Shown: positions 9,994-21,439 of the stretch, in pieces
Numbering within the stretch: position 1 is the first letter of the stretch
Layout: the number at the start of each line of letters is the position of its first letter
Assembly (NCBI GenBank): GCA_019671005.1
Contig: CM033752.1
Location: 12,958,001-13,022,000 of the forward strand
Length of the DNA stretch: 64,000 bases
Direction: 5' to 3'
From: Hibiscus mutabilis
Lineage: Eukaryota; Streptophyta; Magnoliopsida; Malvales; Malvaceae
The notes under the pieces: generated by a model
The model's database searches: none
Told to the model about the DNA's origin: nothing
What the model saw: only the letters and a program-made list of their open reading frames with translations
Made by a program: the position numbers and the translations under genes

Positions 9994-12242
9994 ATGGCCG
10001 ATCAAAATTCTCTGTTGAGATTACAAAATCGACACGTCTCTAGTGTTGCGGTTGATGATATGGTAATTTTTTTTAAAAGAATTTAATTTGAGATTAGTAA
10101 TATTTTATTCTCTTATTTATTATTATTAAGAATTTTTTTACTTTTATGAAGGCAACCGAGGAAACCTTCAAACATCATTTAAGCATGGGGAGTAATAACC
10201 CACACCCCGATATGATTGAATGGTTGCAAGAAGCGGGATTCTATCATGCCACATTTAATCGTGGCTACAAGCTGATTCCCAGTTTAATTACCGCACTAAT
10301 TGAGCGTTAGAGATCGGAAACTCATACGTTTCACATGCCGTGTGGAGAATGTACCATTACGCTGGAATACGTGGTGATGCTAATCGGGGTGCCGGTAAAC
10401 GAGAGTCTATTAGTTAAGGAGGTGGAGGATTCAGCTGCAAAGATTTGCTATGATTACCTCAAGAAGGTTCCAATTACAACTGATATGAGAGGATCTCGTA
10501 TTAAATTGAGCTGGTTACAGAGAGAATTCAAGCTCGGGCGCAATAACACACCGCAAGATATTAGTTGTGCGAGTCGAGCCTATATTTTACGTCTCATTGG
10601 GGGGATACTGATGCTGGATAAATCTGGCAATCTTGTTCACACACAGTATCTACCATATCTGTCATCGTCTTCAGAAACTGCTAATTATAGTTGGGGATCA
10701 ACAATATTAGCGTTCTTGTACTGTGAGTTGTGCAAGGCTGCTCTATTAGATAGTAATGGTTTGAAGGCAATGGGGTGTTGGTGGATGTTTGTTGCTATTA
10801 AATGCTTGGGCATGGGAACGACTTCCATTTTTACACCGGTTACTCGAAGTTTGAGAATTTTTTCTCTTGTCAGTAGGTAATTTATTTACTTTGATTTGGA
10901 AGTTTAAGTTTACTCAGCTTTAAAATATTTATATTTTATCTGAAAAATAATCAAACGACTATTATTTGGATGTGTATGCAGATGGAATGTGAAAAAAGCT
11001 CACACAAGGTTAGCACACAACAATTTGAAAGTGTTTAGAGCTTTTATTGATTTATCTTGCAAAGATGAGGTATCAAAATTAAGTTACGTTTACATGTTAT
11101 TATTTATGTAATTAATTTATTCTCTTATTTATATTTATATTCTTTTTGTAGTTTATTTGGAGGCCATATACCAGTGGACGTGTAAATGTACCAAAAGAAT
11201 TGATGATTGATTCCTATATCTGGTGTGCGGTTACACCATTGATGCACTTTGCTTTGTGGAGTACCAGTTCAGAGAGAGGGTCCTAAGGCAGTTTGGCTTC
11301 CACCAGCCCATTCTAATAGATCCATTGTATCATGACACCAATCATGACACCCTACACCTTGTGGACTTTCGGGGCAAGGGGCATCATAGATGGGAAATAA
11401 AGCATCAAAAGTACGTTGAAAGGTGGAACAACAAACGTGAACGGTTGCCACCTCGGTCTCGAATTCAAGCCAAAGATTTGGAGTCGGATAATTCAGAGTA
11501 CATGTTATTCTATTGCAATAATGGGAAACCGTACTTGACTACTGCGGATGAACGGGAATAATGCCGAGTATTTCTAAAAAAAATTGGTGGTCGTGATCAA
11601 TCATCTAAGAGTGCAGCGGGCTGGAATCAAGTGGATGAATCTTACAGTGAATTTGGTACACCAGATATGTATGTTGGTACTTCTCCAACCACGTATGAAC
11701 ATCCAGCAATAACAGGGAGCTCGTTTGCCAATCCAGTGGATGACAGCTTTTATTATCCGCAGCCACCCATTGAACATTCAACAATGGCGGGGAGCTCGTT
11801 TGCGAATCTAGTGGATGACAGCTTTTATCATCCACAAGCACCCATTTATCATCCATCAATGGGCGGGAGCTCGGTTTCCAATCCATTGGATGAAAGATTT
11901 TATCATCATCAACCATCGATTTATCATCCATCAATGGGCGGGAGCTCGGTTTCCAATCTAGTGGATGACATATTCTATCATCATCTGCCACCCATTTATC
12001 ATCCATCAATGGGTGGGAGCTCGAGTGCGAATGATTATGAAGTATACGTACCAGATTTTTATCATTCACAGTCACCCATGTACCTGAGCTTTGGTGGGAA
12101 CATGGACTATCAAGGGATCATAGATTTCATGGCGGTTACGTCGATTAGTAGTCCCACGTTTTCACCACATAGTAGTGACTATGTGTTTACAACGCCGCCT
12201 CCTATACCTCTATTGATTGATGATGATGATGATGCACCCTAA
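9994..12242 (+). pseudogene. plant mobile domain (PMD, MAIN-like) gene, interrupted
   Basis: Four exons can be drawn: 9994-10062, 10152-10876, 10982-11069 and 11152-12242, with GT..AG introns whose phases agree. The product has the PMD signature: WLQEAGFYHATFNRGYKLIP, THTFHMPCGECTITLEYVVM with LIGVPV, WAWERLPFLHRL, IWRPYTSG, and FRERVLRQFGFHQPI. PMD proteins (MAIN/MAIL family) act with PP7-like phosphatases in silencing, and many are carried by transposons. Breaks: a TAG at 10308-10310 where the family has Trp, frame shifts in about 10770-10850 and near 11257, and a TAA at 11559-11561. The C-terminus holds 25-residue repeats. It converges on the MULE transposase at 12.5-15.3 kb and may belong to the same element. 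Confidence 0.8.
11716..12040 (+). repeat. 75 bp coding tandem repeat in the PMD C-terminus
   Basis: About four copies of a 25-residue unit of pattern GSS(F/V)(A/S)NxxDxxFYxxxPxIxHxxM follow each other, then a partial fifth begins GSSSANDYE. The unit is rich in Ser, Pro, His and Tyr. The reading frame is kept through all copies although the upstream gene is broken. Confidence 0.85.
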
Positions 12243-12538
12243 AGACCGCAACGAGATCGACGACCGCCACAGTGTTACCATTCAACCACATCCCGACATG
12301 GACAAAAATTGCATAGAAAATGATTTCATGTAACTCTTCTTCTATGTAATACAAATAATTTGTGGATGCCTATTATTATTATTTATTTGAATTTTGTTTT
12401 AAAAATATTTTTCGAATGTTCTTTGAAACCTTTTTGCAATAATTGAATTTAGTCCAAAAACATCTCAACAAATTTGAATATAATTCATTATCAAAATAAA
12501 CACCCAACATGCATTAACTAACAAGTAAACCATATGAA
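12243..12538. other. intergenic spacer between convergent PMD and MULE genes
   Basis: About 300 bp of AT-rich sequence between the two 3' ends, presumably carrying both terminators. No ORF or repeat was recognised. Confidence 0.5.
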
Positions 12539-15288
12539 TCAAGTAACGTACTCATAATCAAATAGAAATTGTTCATTCGAATACAAATATAAAGAAATGA
12601 AACTAGTTCTACCACGAATAATGAATGAAATCACCGAGGCATTGCCATGTAATTCGGTCGATTTGGACATTTTTTTAAAATGTCCTGTATCCCTACATGT
12701 TGTACATCTATTTGGTTCTCCGGCCTCCCTGTAATAAAGATCCATACTGGTATGGATGCGAGTAGATGGAGGTTGGCCTTTTGGTTCTCTACGAAGTGCT
12801 GGATTCAATAACCATTTGTCATGCTCCAGTGGGGGCCAATATTCTGAATTTGGGATCGGTTTGAACTCAGATCTATAAATATTTATTATCTTGTGTAAGT
12901 TAAAGCATTCATCCACAAAGCTTTACAGGTCAACCCCTTTAGACATACATACTGCGGTTGCATGCCTACATGGATATCGCCATGCCTGGAACTCACCACA
13001 GTCACACCATCTTTTCCTAAAATCAACTCGAAATGTTTGGCAGTGGCCTCCTTCATTGTTGCGTATGGAATCAGCAACATCAAAAATCCGTCCATTTAGG
13101 TCGAACCTGTGAACAACCATCAATCCTGTCGGTTCCACGTTCTATTTCATTTTTGTCACAAGAACTGGATACCAAACTTGTCCCCTATTTATCATAGCTT
13201 GGATTTCTGACCTTTTATCGGACCAAACCTTAGCCAACCTGTAGTACGTCTTTCTCACCAAGCTTGCTACTGGGAGATGGCGTGTTCCTCTTAATACACC
13301 ATTTATGCACTCCACAAGGTTTGTTGTCATTTGCCCGTATCGTTGACCTTCATCATACGATTGGGTCCATCATTATCTCTCGATATTGTTTGCCCATGCC
13401 CAAATATCTTCGTCGTACTCCATCAAATTTGCCAACTTCCTCTCAAAATTTGGCCACAGTAGTTCGTATCCTGTTTCATAATATATGTTGTTAGCATCGA
13501 CAAAAATCATAACACATAAACAATCGAGTCAGAGAAAATGAAAATTACTTACCCATGCCTAAAATCGTGCTACGAAGGTGGGGTTTTTTCCACCTTTCAA
13601 TTGCGTTCTTGCCAATATGTCGTACACAGTACGCGGGATATGCGTGCAGAGGTGTCAATCAGTTGTTTTCTCGATCAATTGTTGCTAAGATGCTTGCCGC
13701 TCTATCCGAAATCAAGCAAACCCCATCTTTTCGAACAACATGTTCACGTAAATTACTTAAAAAGAAATTCCAAGAGTCCGCCGACTCAGTATCAACAATT
13801 GCAAAGGCAATCGAAAATATATTTCGATTACCATCTTGTGTAACGACAATCAACATAACATGTTTGTATGTTTCGTACAACCATGTGCCATCGACTTGGA
13901 CTATCTGTTTGCAAAATGAAAAGCCTTCGATGCATGGCTTGAATGCCCAAAATAGTTGGTGAAATATTTTCTTCCCTTGAAGAAGCTAACCTTCTCGGTT
14001 GCATGCATTATTGGTTTTATACCTAACTATGGTCCCCAGAATAAAAAATACCATTGCTTGTAATAGTGCCGTTTGCTTATTGTATGAGTTCTCGTAATTA
14101 CCGTACACCATTTTTAGTGCCTTATCCCTTGCATACCAACCCTTGCCATATTCTATTTGGTATTCAAATTTTTGCTTCACAGATGCCATAATCATTGAAA
14201 TAGTAACCTTAGGATTTGCTTCAACCAATATCTTCACGTGGCGACTTATTACATCGGAGTCCAACTTACAGTGGTCTCGGTTGATTGAATTTCGTAAACA
14301 AGTGTGTCCACCATTGTACTTTGTAATCTCCCAAGCAGTTCTCCTCTAAAGTTTAGACACTCGAATCTTCTCCATATTTAACACATTTGGCAAACATAGT
14401 TCTTGAATTGGATTCTTTAACAGTAAAGTCTACATGCTTTCTATTGGAATACTCTTTAATTGCTAATGTAGCTTCTTCCTTGTCTTTAAATTGTATCCCA
14501 ACCGATAATTCATCAGAGGAACCCGAACTTAATTGTGGCATGATCTAAAATTCAGGTGCCCTCATGGCATCATAATCTATTAAATTCATGTGAGCAAGAG
14601 GTTTGTACCATGTAATGTCATTACTGGCCGAAATAAATTAACCTCCACCAAAAATAGGTTCATTACCAAGGTCATTACCACTCAAATCAGGATCTGTGGT
14701 TTCTTCATCTTTATCTTCACTAGAATCAGCAAGCATTTCTCCCCATCTACCCTGAAGATTTTCAATGTCAATGTCAACACTCGGATCAATTGTCGGCTCA
14801 ACCGTTGGGAACGTAGAAGGTCCGACATATGGATAAAATGCATTCGATGTCCCACTTTCCAATAGAGCAACAAAACTGTCTCCAAACCTGTATGGCTGGT
14901 CCTAACCGCACTACCAAACCCATTTGAGAAGAACTTCCAAATACATTTCTGGATAGCCCGAATCATCATATCTCTCACGCAACTTAGCATGTAACTCAAC
15001 ACTTCGAATACATATTGAATCATGCTCTGCAATCATGAATCCATCATCATCATCATCTTTAAGAGATATTGCAGAATATCTGACTGGATTATAACATGTC
15101 TCCCACCGGTACCGCAAACAAACAACCTTAGCTCCTATTCTTCTTTCTATGTCATGCTTCAGCTCTCGAAGGGAAATGTTCTTTGAAAACCTCATCTTTG
15201 TAGTGTTTTTCGAGTTAAATACGACACCGATATCAGTTTTCACAATTTCTCCATCGTAATGGATAACGACCATAAACACGTTGCTCAT
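12539..15288 (-). pseudogene. Mutator-like (MULE) transposase relic
   Basis: On the minus strand from 15288 downward: an N-terminal PB1-like segment (MSNVFMVVIHYDGEIV...), an acidic linker (14862-14638), a MuDR-type DNA-binding region (LSVGIQFKDKEEATLAIKEY, 14541-14353), then the transposase core with VQVDGTWLYETYKHVML near 13905-13855 and CLISDRAAS near 13718-13692, supplying two of the catalytic acidic residues (DGT and SDR). MTTNLVECINGVLRGTRHLP follows at 13330, then a SWIM finger CDCGEFQAWRYPCRH near 13006-12960 (CxCx9CxH) and a C-terminal knuckle-like CTTCRDTGHF. An intron of 82 bp (13552 to 13471) has GTAAGT/CAG borders. Pieces lie in different frames, so the copy is broken unless further introns restore it. 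Confidence 0.85.
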
Positions 15289-15299
15289 TGTCTCTGCAC

Positions 15300-15879
15300 G
15301 TTCAAAACCATATATGTTTTTTTAATCAAATTGCATAAATCAAAATTATCATAATGTTATATTATATTGTTACGAATTTTTTACCTAAACAACAAAATAA
15401 AAATAAACAAACAATCTACATATTCAAAATAAAATTTAAAAATCAACTTACTAAAAATTTCTTCAAAATTTCTTCTTCCACTTTCTTCTTCTCCTTCTTG
15501 ACTCAATTTTTTTAAGACTTCCTTCAACTTTTACCTTTAACCCCACTTATTTAATACAAAACACAACAAACAAAATAATACACAATTTTTTTCGCTATTT
15601 ACCCATACAATATATTTAATAACCATTCAAAATTTAAATTCAATACCCATACAATCTATTCAATAACTCTATTCCAATCAGTACAAATCACCACCCCATT
15701 CTCAAAAAATTTAAACCTACTTTTCACAAATTTTTTTCTTATTTTTCAGTGTATTATTAAGGCAATGACCGATCATTTTTGAGTTTTCAGTACATGTGAT
15801 TGCATGCATGTAATTACATGCACCGTGTTTCAGCACTGCCACAAGTCTGCCCGTCAGTGAGCCATTTATATTTTCAACG
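15300..15879. other. AT-rich region upstream of the MULE gene
   Basis: The presumed promoter side of the transposase. TTCTTCTTCC-type pyrimidine tracts occur near 15470-15500. No convincing terminal inverted repeat was found here against the region before 9.99 kb. Confidence 0.4.
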
Positions 15880-16050
15880 CATGAGGTCGGAAGGAATTCA
15901 ATCCGACCTCAAACTTTTTTTTATTATTTTTGAACCCATGAGGTCGGAAGGAAAACAACATGCCCTCCAAAATTTTTTTATTAATTTTTGACCATGAGGT
16001 CGGAAGGAAAGCAACATACCCTCAACATTTTTTTAATATTTAATAAAGTC
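15880..16050. repeat. three ~56 bp tandem repeats
   Basis: CATGAGGTCGGAAGGAA starts at 15880, 15937 and 15992 (spacing 57 and 55), each followed by a T-rich tract; a partial fourth (AAAGTCGGA) follows near 16036. They lie just outside the MULE transposase and could be its subterminal region. Confidence 0.75.
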
Positions 16051-16269
16051 GGATAGCTTTTTATCTACCTTAAAATTACCGTAGAAATCACAATAAATTT
16101 AAAATAATTTGATGGGTATTATAAATTTTCAAATATTTTTTTTTGGTTGCAATATTGCCTGCCATCACGGCAAAATCACGCACTGATAAAAGATAAAAAA
16201 TTTTAAAAAAATTAAACGGGACATACCCCTAAAACACGTGCTGATCTTTTGTAAAGAAAGGGGAAAAAA

Positions 16270-17329
16270 AACTTTTCATCTTCATTTGTTTACATAACAG
16301 GTTACATTCAAAAACCGCCAACTCTCGATTTCAATTTTCCCTAAACTAAATACCCAGAGAATCATACCCCCTTTTCACCGTCGACGGCGGTGGTTTCGTT
16401 CGGCTCACAAGCTTTGACCAAAGAAAAGGGTACCAAGGCAAGACTCAAAACCCCCACCTCTGAGACTTACGAAACTCAGAAAAACAAAGATCGGGACTAC
16501 CTTTCAAGAACACGGCAGCCGTCTGAAGACCGAAGCGAAGGTAACAAACCCCTCACCCTTTCCTTTTGATTCAAACAAACAAAACAAATAGAGAGTTTTT
16601 CCCTCTGAAAAGTTTCAATTTTTTGGTATATTGATTTCTCCAGAAATGTTACAATGGTCTAGAGTTTTCTTTTATACCCCAATTTACAGATTGTAAAATG
16701 AAAAAAAAAGAAATTAATTTGAAATATCATTGATTGCTGAGAGTCCTTAATTTTACTGCTGTAATTCTTCATTTTTGGTTGCAATTTCTAACTTCTTTTG
16801 TCCTCTTGCCTGATGTGTCGAGGAGATGAAAAGGGGAACCAGCTTTGTCTTGTGGCAGAGGCTCGGATGAAGGGGACCATGGTTTTGGAGATTTCTGGAG
16901 TATGCGTCCATCTCAAGCCTGGCTGATATGATCTCCATGTGTGATTGGGGAAGTTGAAAGGTCTGTCAAGTTTGATTCTAGACGATCTGATCACCCTCGG
17001 ATCTAACCGTTGTAATTTAGCTGCACAAAATGAAAGAGATCATATTAGGGTTTTGAGTTTTAATTAAGGTTTGGGCCCATAACGGGCTTGTATGTATTTG
17101 GGCTCTTTTTTAATGTAAATGAATATTTTTTAAAAGAAAATTTGTTTATTTAATTATATATTAGTATTTAATATTTAATATATGAATGATAATAAATAAG
17201 GTTTATTTAATGATATTAATATATAATAATAATAATAATAATAATAAAAGAAAAGAAAATAAATAAGATAAGCAATTAAATAAAATAAAAAATGGGTGAT
17301 TAACCTGGACAAAAATAAGTGATCATACA
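16270..17329 (-). repeat. Tat-like LTR fragment (minus orientation)
   Basis: The right edge GGACAAAAATAAGTGATCATACA mirrors the right edge of the larger LTR at 54876-58007 (GGACAAAAATGAGTGATTACA). Both also share a GC-rich exon-like part, an 'ATTAGGGTTTT...GGGCC' segment and a long A/T microsatellite-rich stretch. The left edge was not found and no internal sequence follows on the right, so it is a fragment or an old solo LTR. An (AAT)n run lies at 17224-17246. Confidence 0.5.
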
Positions 17330-17339
17330 TCTTAATTTA

Positions 17340-17815
17340 GTGTGGTTACGGTTGCTGATATTTGATAAGCAGCATATCTAGAAATGATTTTATCTATTTT
17401 TGGCTTTTTTTTTCCAAATATTGCTTCTTATTTGAGGTTTGTGATCGCATTATGCGTATTATTGGTGGTGTCCCATGAGTTGTCTACGTTGACGTTATTA
17501 ACTTTGAATAAGCACATATCTTGAAAAAAATTAATCTTTTTTGGATTCTCTTTTCAAGATAGTGGTTCTTATTTGATATTTGTAACCGCAGTATGTTGCT
17601 ATTGAAGGTAGCGAGTGAAAGAATATATGATGAGGAAAAATTTGTATTTCCTTTCTTGTATGTGGTTAATATTGTCTCGTGATTGATCTTCTTTCTTATT
17701 AATCGGATATTTTGGGTGAAAAGAAATATATAATTTCACCGTTCAGGAGTGAAGATTATATTACGCAGAAATATCATCGTTAAATATAAGAACTATTGCC
17801 CCTAGTTAAAACAAT
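17340..17815. repeat. two diverged ~142 bp repeats
   Basis: A unit beginning AAGCAGCATATCT near 17369 recurs, diverged, as AAGCACATATCTT near 17511; both continue through TTTTTGG, TTGCTTCTTATTTGA or GTGGTTCTTATTTGA, and a TTTGTGATCGCA / TTTGTAACCGCA block. No gene is seen. Confidence 0.45.
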
Positions 17816-17857
17816 GTTAGAAACGACGATTGTTAAGCTGGTTCTTTAATGCACACT
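17816..17857 (+). repeat. satellite monomer fragment on the left flank
   Basis: CGATTGTTAAGCTGGTTCTT then TAATGCACACT matches the ~94 bp satellite monomer at 50.2-51.3 kb. It is cut after GCACACT by the Reina-like LTR. The last five bases ACACT (17853-17857) are the left target-site duplication. Confidence 0.8.
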
Positions 17858-19045
17858 TGATGAAATTATAGCGTTGCTACCGTCATTGGATCCGGAGAAA
17901 TTTCCTTTAAGCCCCATTACTCGTGCAAGGGCAAGGAAATTTAGAGATGCGGTCAGCAACAAGTGCAATCATGCATGGAAAATTATTGAAGTTGCCGACG
18001 TTGAATCAATGCTCTGCAATGTGGGATTTGGTTCAAGCAACGTGGAAGATTCATGCAACGTGAAAGGGAGTCCATGCAACGTGTTGCATGTTTATTTCTG
18101 ATGCATATATTTCATTTGATTATTATTATTTTAGTGTGCACATGTTTTCTATTATGTTGTTCATTATTTATTTTACCATCATTAGAGTACGTTGAATCAT
18201 ATAATATATATTTATTACATTTAGCATGCATCATAATACATTGTTTATTTTTTATTATATTTCTCATATTTACAGGTGTTATGAAAGGACAATGAATAGA
18301 CACATCACTAGAGAATTGTGACTATTGGAGAGGTGCTTGCTTGAGATGCTTAAGACGTGTTTTCTAGAGATGCTTGCTTGAGGTGCTTTCATGTGACCTA
18401 CTTGCTTATGTTCACATTGAAATTGGCGTACTTGCTTACATTCACAATTGGACGGCAATTTAAGAGGTGCTTGCATGTGACCTACTTGTCGACATTCACA
18501 TTGAAATTAACATGCTTGTTTATGATTACATTGGGTGGCAAAGGCACTCATTTCAAGGTTTTTTTTAATTCATTATCCCTTCATGCCACCCTAAGAATAT
18601 TGGCTGATCATTTCATTTTGTAAAGCCTATATAAATAGAGGTTGATTTTTCAATTGTATGACACAACTTTGATTTGAGAAAAAATGGGAGTTTTATCTCT
18701 TTCGTTCTTTTGAGAACTTTATCAATCCTTCAAGTTCTGCTTGTTGAATCAAACCTTTGATATCTTTGGTTTCTAGTTCTACTTAACTAGTGGGTCAGGA
18801 TTCTTATTTCGTTTAGAGACTGTTATAGGGTTCAGGTTATACTTTTTAGCGTTGGTTCAATTCTCAAGTCCTAAACTACCATCCATCTTCCATCATCCAT
18901 TGCTACCTCAACCTTCGACACATTAACCTTCTAAAATTCTAGAATCTTATTCTCATCACTTTCTATAACGTTAGACACCATCACCCTTTAAACCATCTGA
19001 AACCATTACAAGTCTTACAATACAAAGTTACTTTATTTACGATCA
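17858..19045 (+). repeat. left LTR of the Reina-like element (3' end missing)
   Basis: Starts TGATGAAATTATAG and matches the right LTR (48859-50130) over its whole length with perhaps 10% divergence. An open stretch at 17874-18101 ending CNVLHVYF is the LTR copy of the pol C-terminus and not a separate gene. Homology stops at TTACGATCA near 19045, about 45 bp short of the end seen in the right LTR, at a junction with the minus-strand element. Confidence 0.8.
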
Positions 19046-19049
19046 CCCT

Positions 19050-19617
19050 TTGGCATATATGTATGAATGGTTACAATGGCATAGTCGAATAGTTAAGAAA
19101 ATGGTTCATTTGGATGCAAAACATGGAAAAGGCATGTGTCTTTCCCTCCATGGCCGAATGGGTGGCTTGGTGATCCTTCATGGTAGCTAGCTAGGTGACT
19201 TGTAGCTAGCTAGTGTCACTCCAGCTCAGTTTAAGCTAGCTACACCCTAGTGGTAAGCTATCAGGTCCTCAGCTCCTCTCTAACTAGTTTTAGCTCATTT
19301 AGCTCAGCTACACTCCTCAGCTAAGTTCCTTATCCTTTAGATCCTTTAAGCTAGGTTCAGCTCCTATTCAGCTCCTTTAGCTATCCTTTCAGTTACTATC
19401 TTTGTGCATTGAGCTCCTTTAAGCTAGGTGAGCTATCATTCCTTGTCCTTGAGCTAGTATGAGCTACCATAGCTTGCATTCTTTGTTTTTGAGCTGTCGT
19501 AGCTTGCCTAATCATCCTTGTACCTATATGAATCATGAAAGCAACCAAATTAGCTATGAAAGAGATAAGAATGTGATGAATACATGTTGCACACATAAGA
19601 TGAATATGCAAGTTATA
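19050..19617 (-). repeat. left copy of AGCT-rich LTR-like repeat
   Basis: Begins ATATATGTATGAATGGTTAC and matches 21780-22343 closely (shared GGCTTGGTGATCCTTCATGG and many TAGCT blocks). I count roughly 26 AGCT tetramers in 19180-19520. It abuts the broken Reina-like LTR at 19045. Confidence 0.7.
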
Positions 19618-19634
19618 TATGTTTGAATGGCTGA

Positions 19635-19955
19635 CTATTCCTTCTCCCTCGTTAATGGACAGTCACCTTCAAGAAATGCCTCCTTTGAATAGCCGTCTTC
19701 AAGATACACATCTTTTAGATAGGCATCTTCAAGAAATATATCCTTTGGAACTTCAAGGGACACAACTTTTGAATCATCAAGGGACATATCTTCTAGAATG
19801 TCAAAGAACACATATGTTGGTCCTCCACAAGTCATGTTTCTTGGATCATCATCTTGAAGAGATATGTCCTTTGGGATAACCTTCATTTTGTTTCCTCGCA
19901 TTTTCTGGTGTAGTACCCTTTTGAACTTATGTCTTCTTTCATTTCCTACAATCAT
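19635..19955 (-). repeat. degenerate short tandem coding repeat
   Basis: On the minus strand this reads VPKDIFLEDAYLKDVYLEDG followed by YSKEAFLE, a repeat of about 9-11 residues (FLED/YLKD/YLED). On the plus strand it shows as repeated TCTTCAAGA. It lies between the protease region and the 3' LTR. Function unknown. Confidence 0.45.
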
Positions 19956-20030
19956 AACCAGATTAGTAGAAAAGAAAATTAGATTTAAAAGAGTAGAGAA
20001 AACAAACCCATTAATGTGTATGGACGGTGG

Positions 20031-20823
20031 CTAGTGTTTGATGTACTCTATGGGAATCGTTATTGATTCATCAAAACATGAATGTTGCTGGATCATTGTC
20101 ATGATTGGAATTGCTCTTGTAATGTCTTTTGAGGCCTTCTCTTTAACATCCCGCAACAATGAAAAATCAAGAATAGAAGGAAAAGAATTGTTAGTGTAAG
20201 ATAAAATATATTTTTCTTTCTCTTTCACACTCATTTTCAATTCTAATTTCTTTTTGGGTTTGTTTTCAAATCTCAACTTCAATTTCTTTTTCTTCAACAT
20301 TCTCAATCTTCTCCATGGCCTCAAGGCTCTTTTTCAAGTGAAATTGATCCTCCTTTACTTGGCTCGGTGTTAAAGGTGCCAAGGTAATCTTCTTGCCTTC
20401 ATATGGGAAAGAGTATCGATTGGTGAATCTATCGTGCACTGCTCTTTTATCAAATTTCCATGGCCTTCCCAATAACAAATGGCTGGTGTGCATTAGGACT
20501 ACGTCACAAAGTACTTTATCCTTGTATATTCCAATGGAAAATGGAATGATAACTTGCTCGGTGATTTTGATCTTGTCGTCATCATTAAGCCACTGAATCT
20601 TGTATGGACAAGTATGCCTCATGGTTTACAAACCAAGTTTTTCAACCATTAGAGTGCTGGCAATATTGGCACAACTCCTACCATCTATGATAACGAAGTA
20701 CACTTTGCCTTGGACATGGCAACGTGTCTGAAAGATGTTTGACCATTGTTGATCATCTAGCACGTCTTGGATCTCATTTTCTCCTATTGAAATTGATATA
20801 TCGTTGAAAGAATCCCGTGACAT
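20031..20823 (-). pseudogene. gypsy aspartic protease and linker (minus strand)
   Basis: From 20823 downward the frame holds IFQTRCHVQGKVYFVIIDGR then SCANIASTLMVEKLGL, the retropepsin active-site region of Reina-type gypsy elements (usual IDGGS; here IDGRS). The next frame (20622-20266) gives YKIQWLNDDDKIKITEQ, MHTSHLLLGRPWKFDKR and FTNRYSFPYEGKKITLAPL, the usual C-terminal part with an LLGRPW flap-side motif. A Lys/Glu-rich linker follows to 20031. A frame break lies between the two parts and the RT expected next is absent. Confidence 0.8.
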
Positions 20824-21439
20824 GGTTAGTGAAAATAAAAGAAAAAATAAACCTCACAACGCACTCACAAAATCCTCACAAATTCACTCCAAGGAAAAGA
20901 ATAGATGCCACTCCACTCAATCACTCGTGTTTCACTCTTGGGAATTTAGGCTTTTACTTCCCCTTTTGTGCTTACAACTCTCGTGCCTTTTACCACTCAA
21001 TTCTCTCATCACAACTTAAGAGAATTTACTCAAAACCTGTTTAAACTTTAACTTTATGGCATTTTGGCTGCAAATAAGTTTAGGCTAGGGAAATGGAGAG
21101 AAATTATAAAAGGTAATAGATAAAGGAAATGAAATGAAAGGTAGGCTAGAAAGAATAAAAATAAAAGATGGAAATGAAGTAAATGAAAATAAAGAAAGAA
21201 AAAAGAAAGATTCGTACCACAAAACTCACTTACAACTCGATCGAGAAACAACCAATCTTGATGTACTTATTTGAGCCTGGTTGCTTGTTTGTTTTGTTTT
21301 GCCTTCACCACCTTTGTATTTCACTATTCTTTTTTTGTACAATTTTGAATTCCTTAGATAGATGAAGAAGGAATTCTATTTTTTCTTTTTTTGTACTTTT
21401 TTTATCACAAAAATGAAATCACAAAGATAAGGGCTTACT

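Noticed and set aside
13264..13962. Plus-strand frames across the MULE region.
   Set aside because: Shadows of the minus-strand transposase, which carries the recognisable motifs.
18112..18303. Paired opposite-strand frames in the LTR (also 49113-49304).
   Set aside because: They occur identically in both LTR copies from AT-rich sequence and have no domain.
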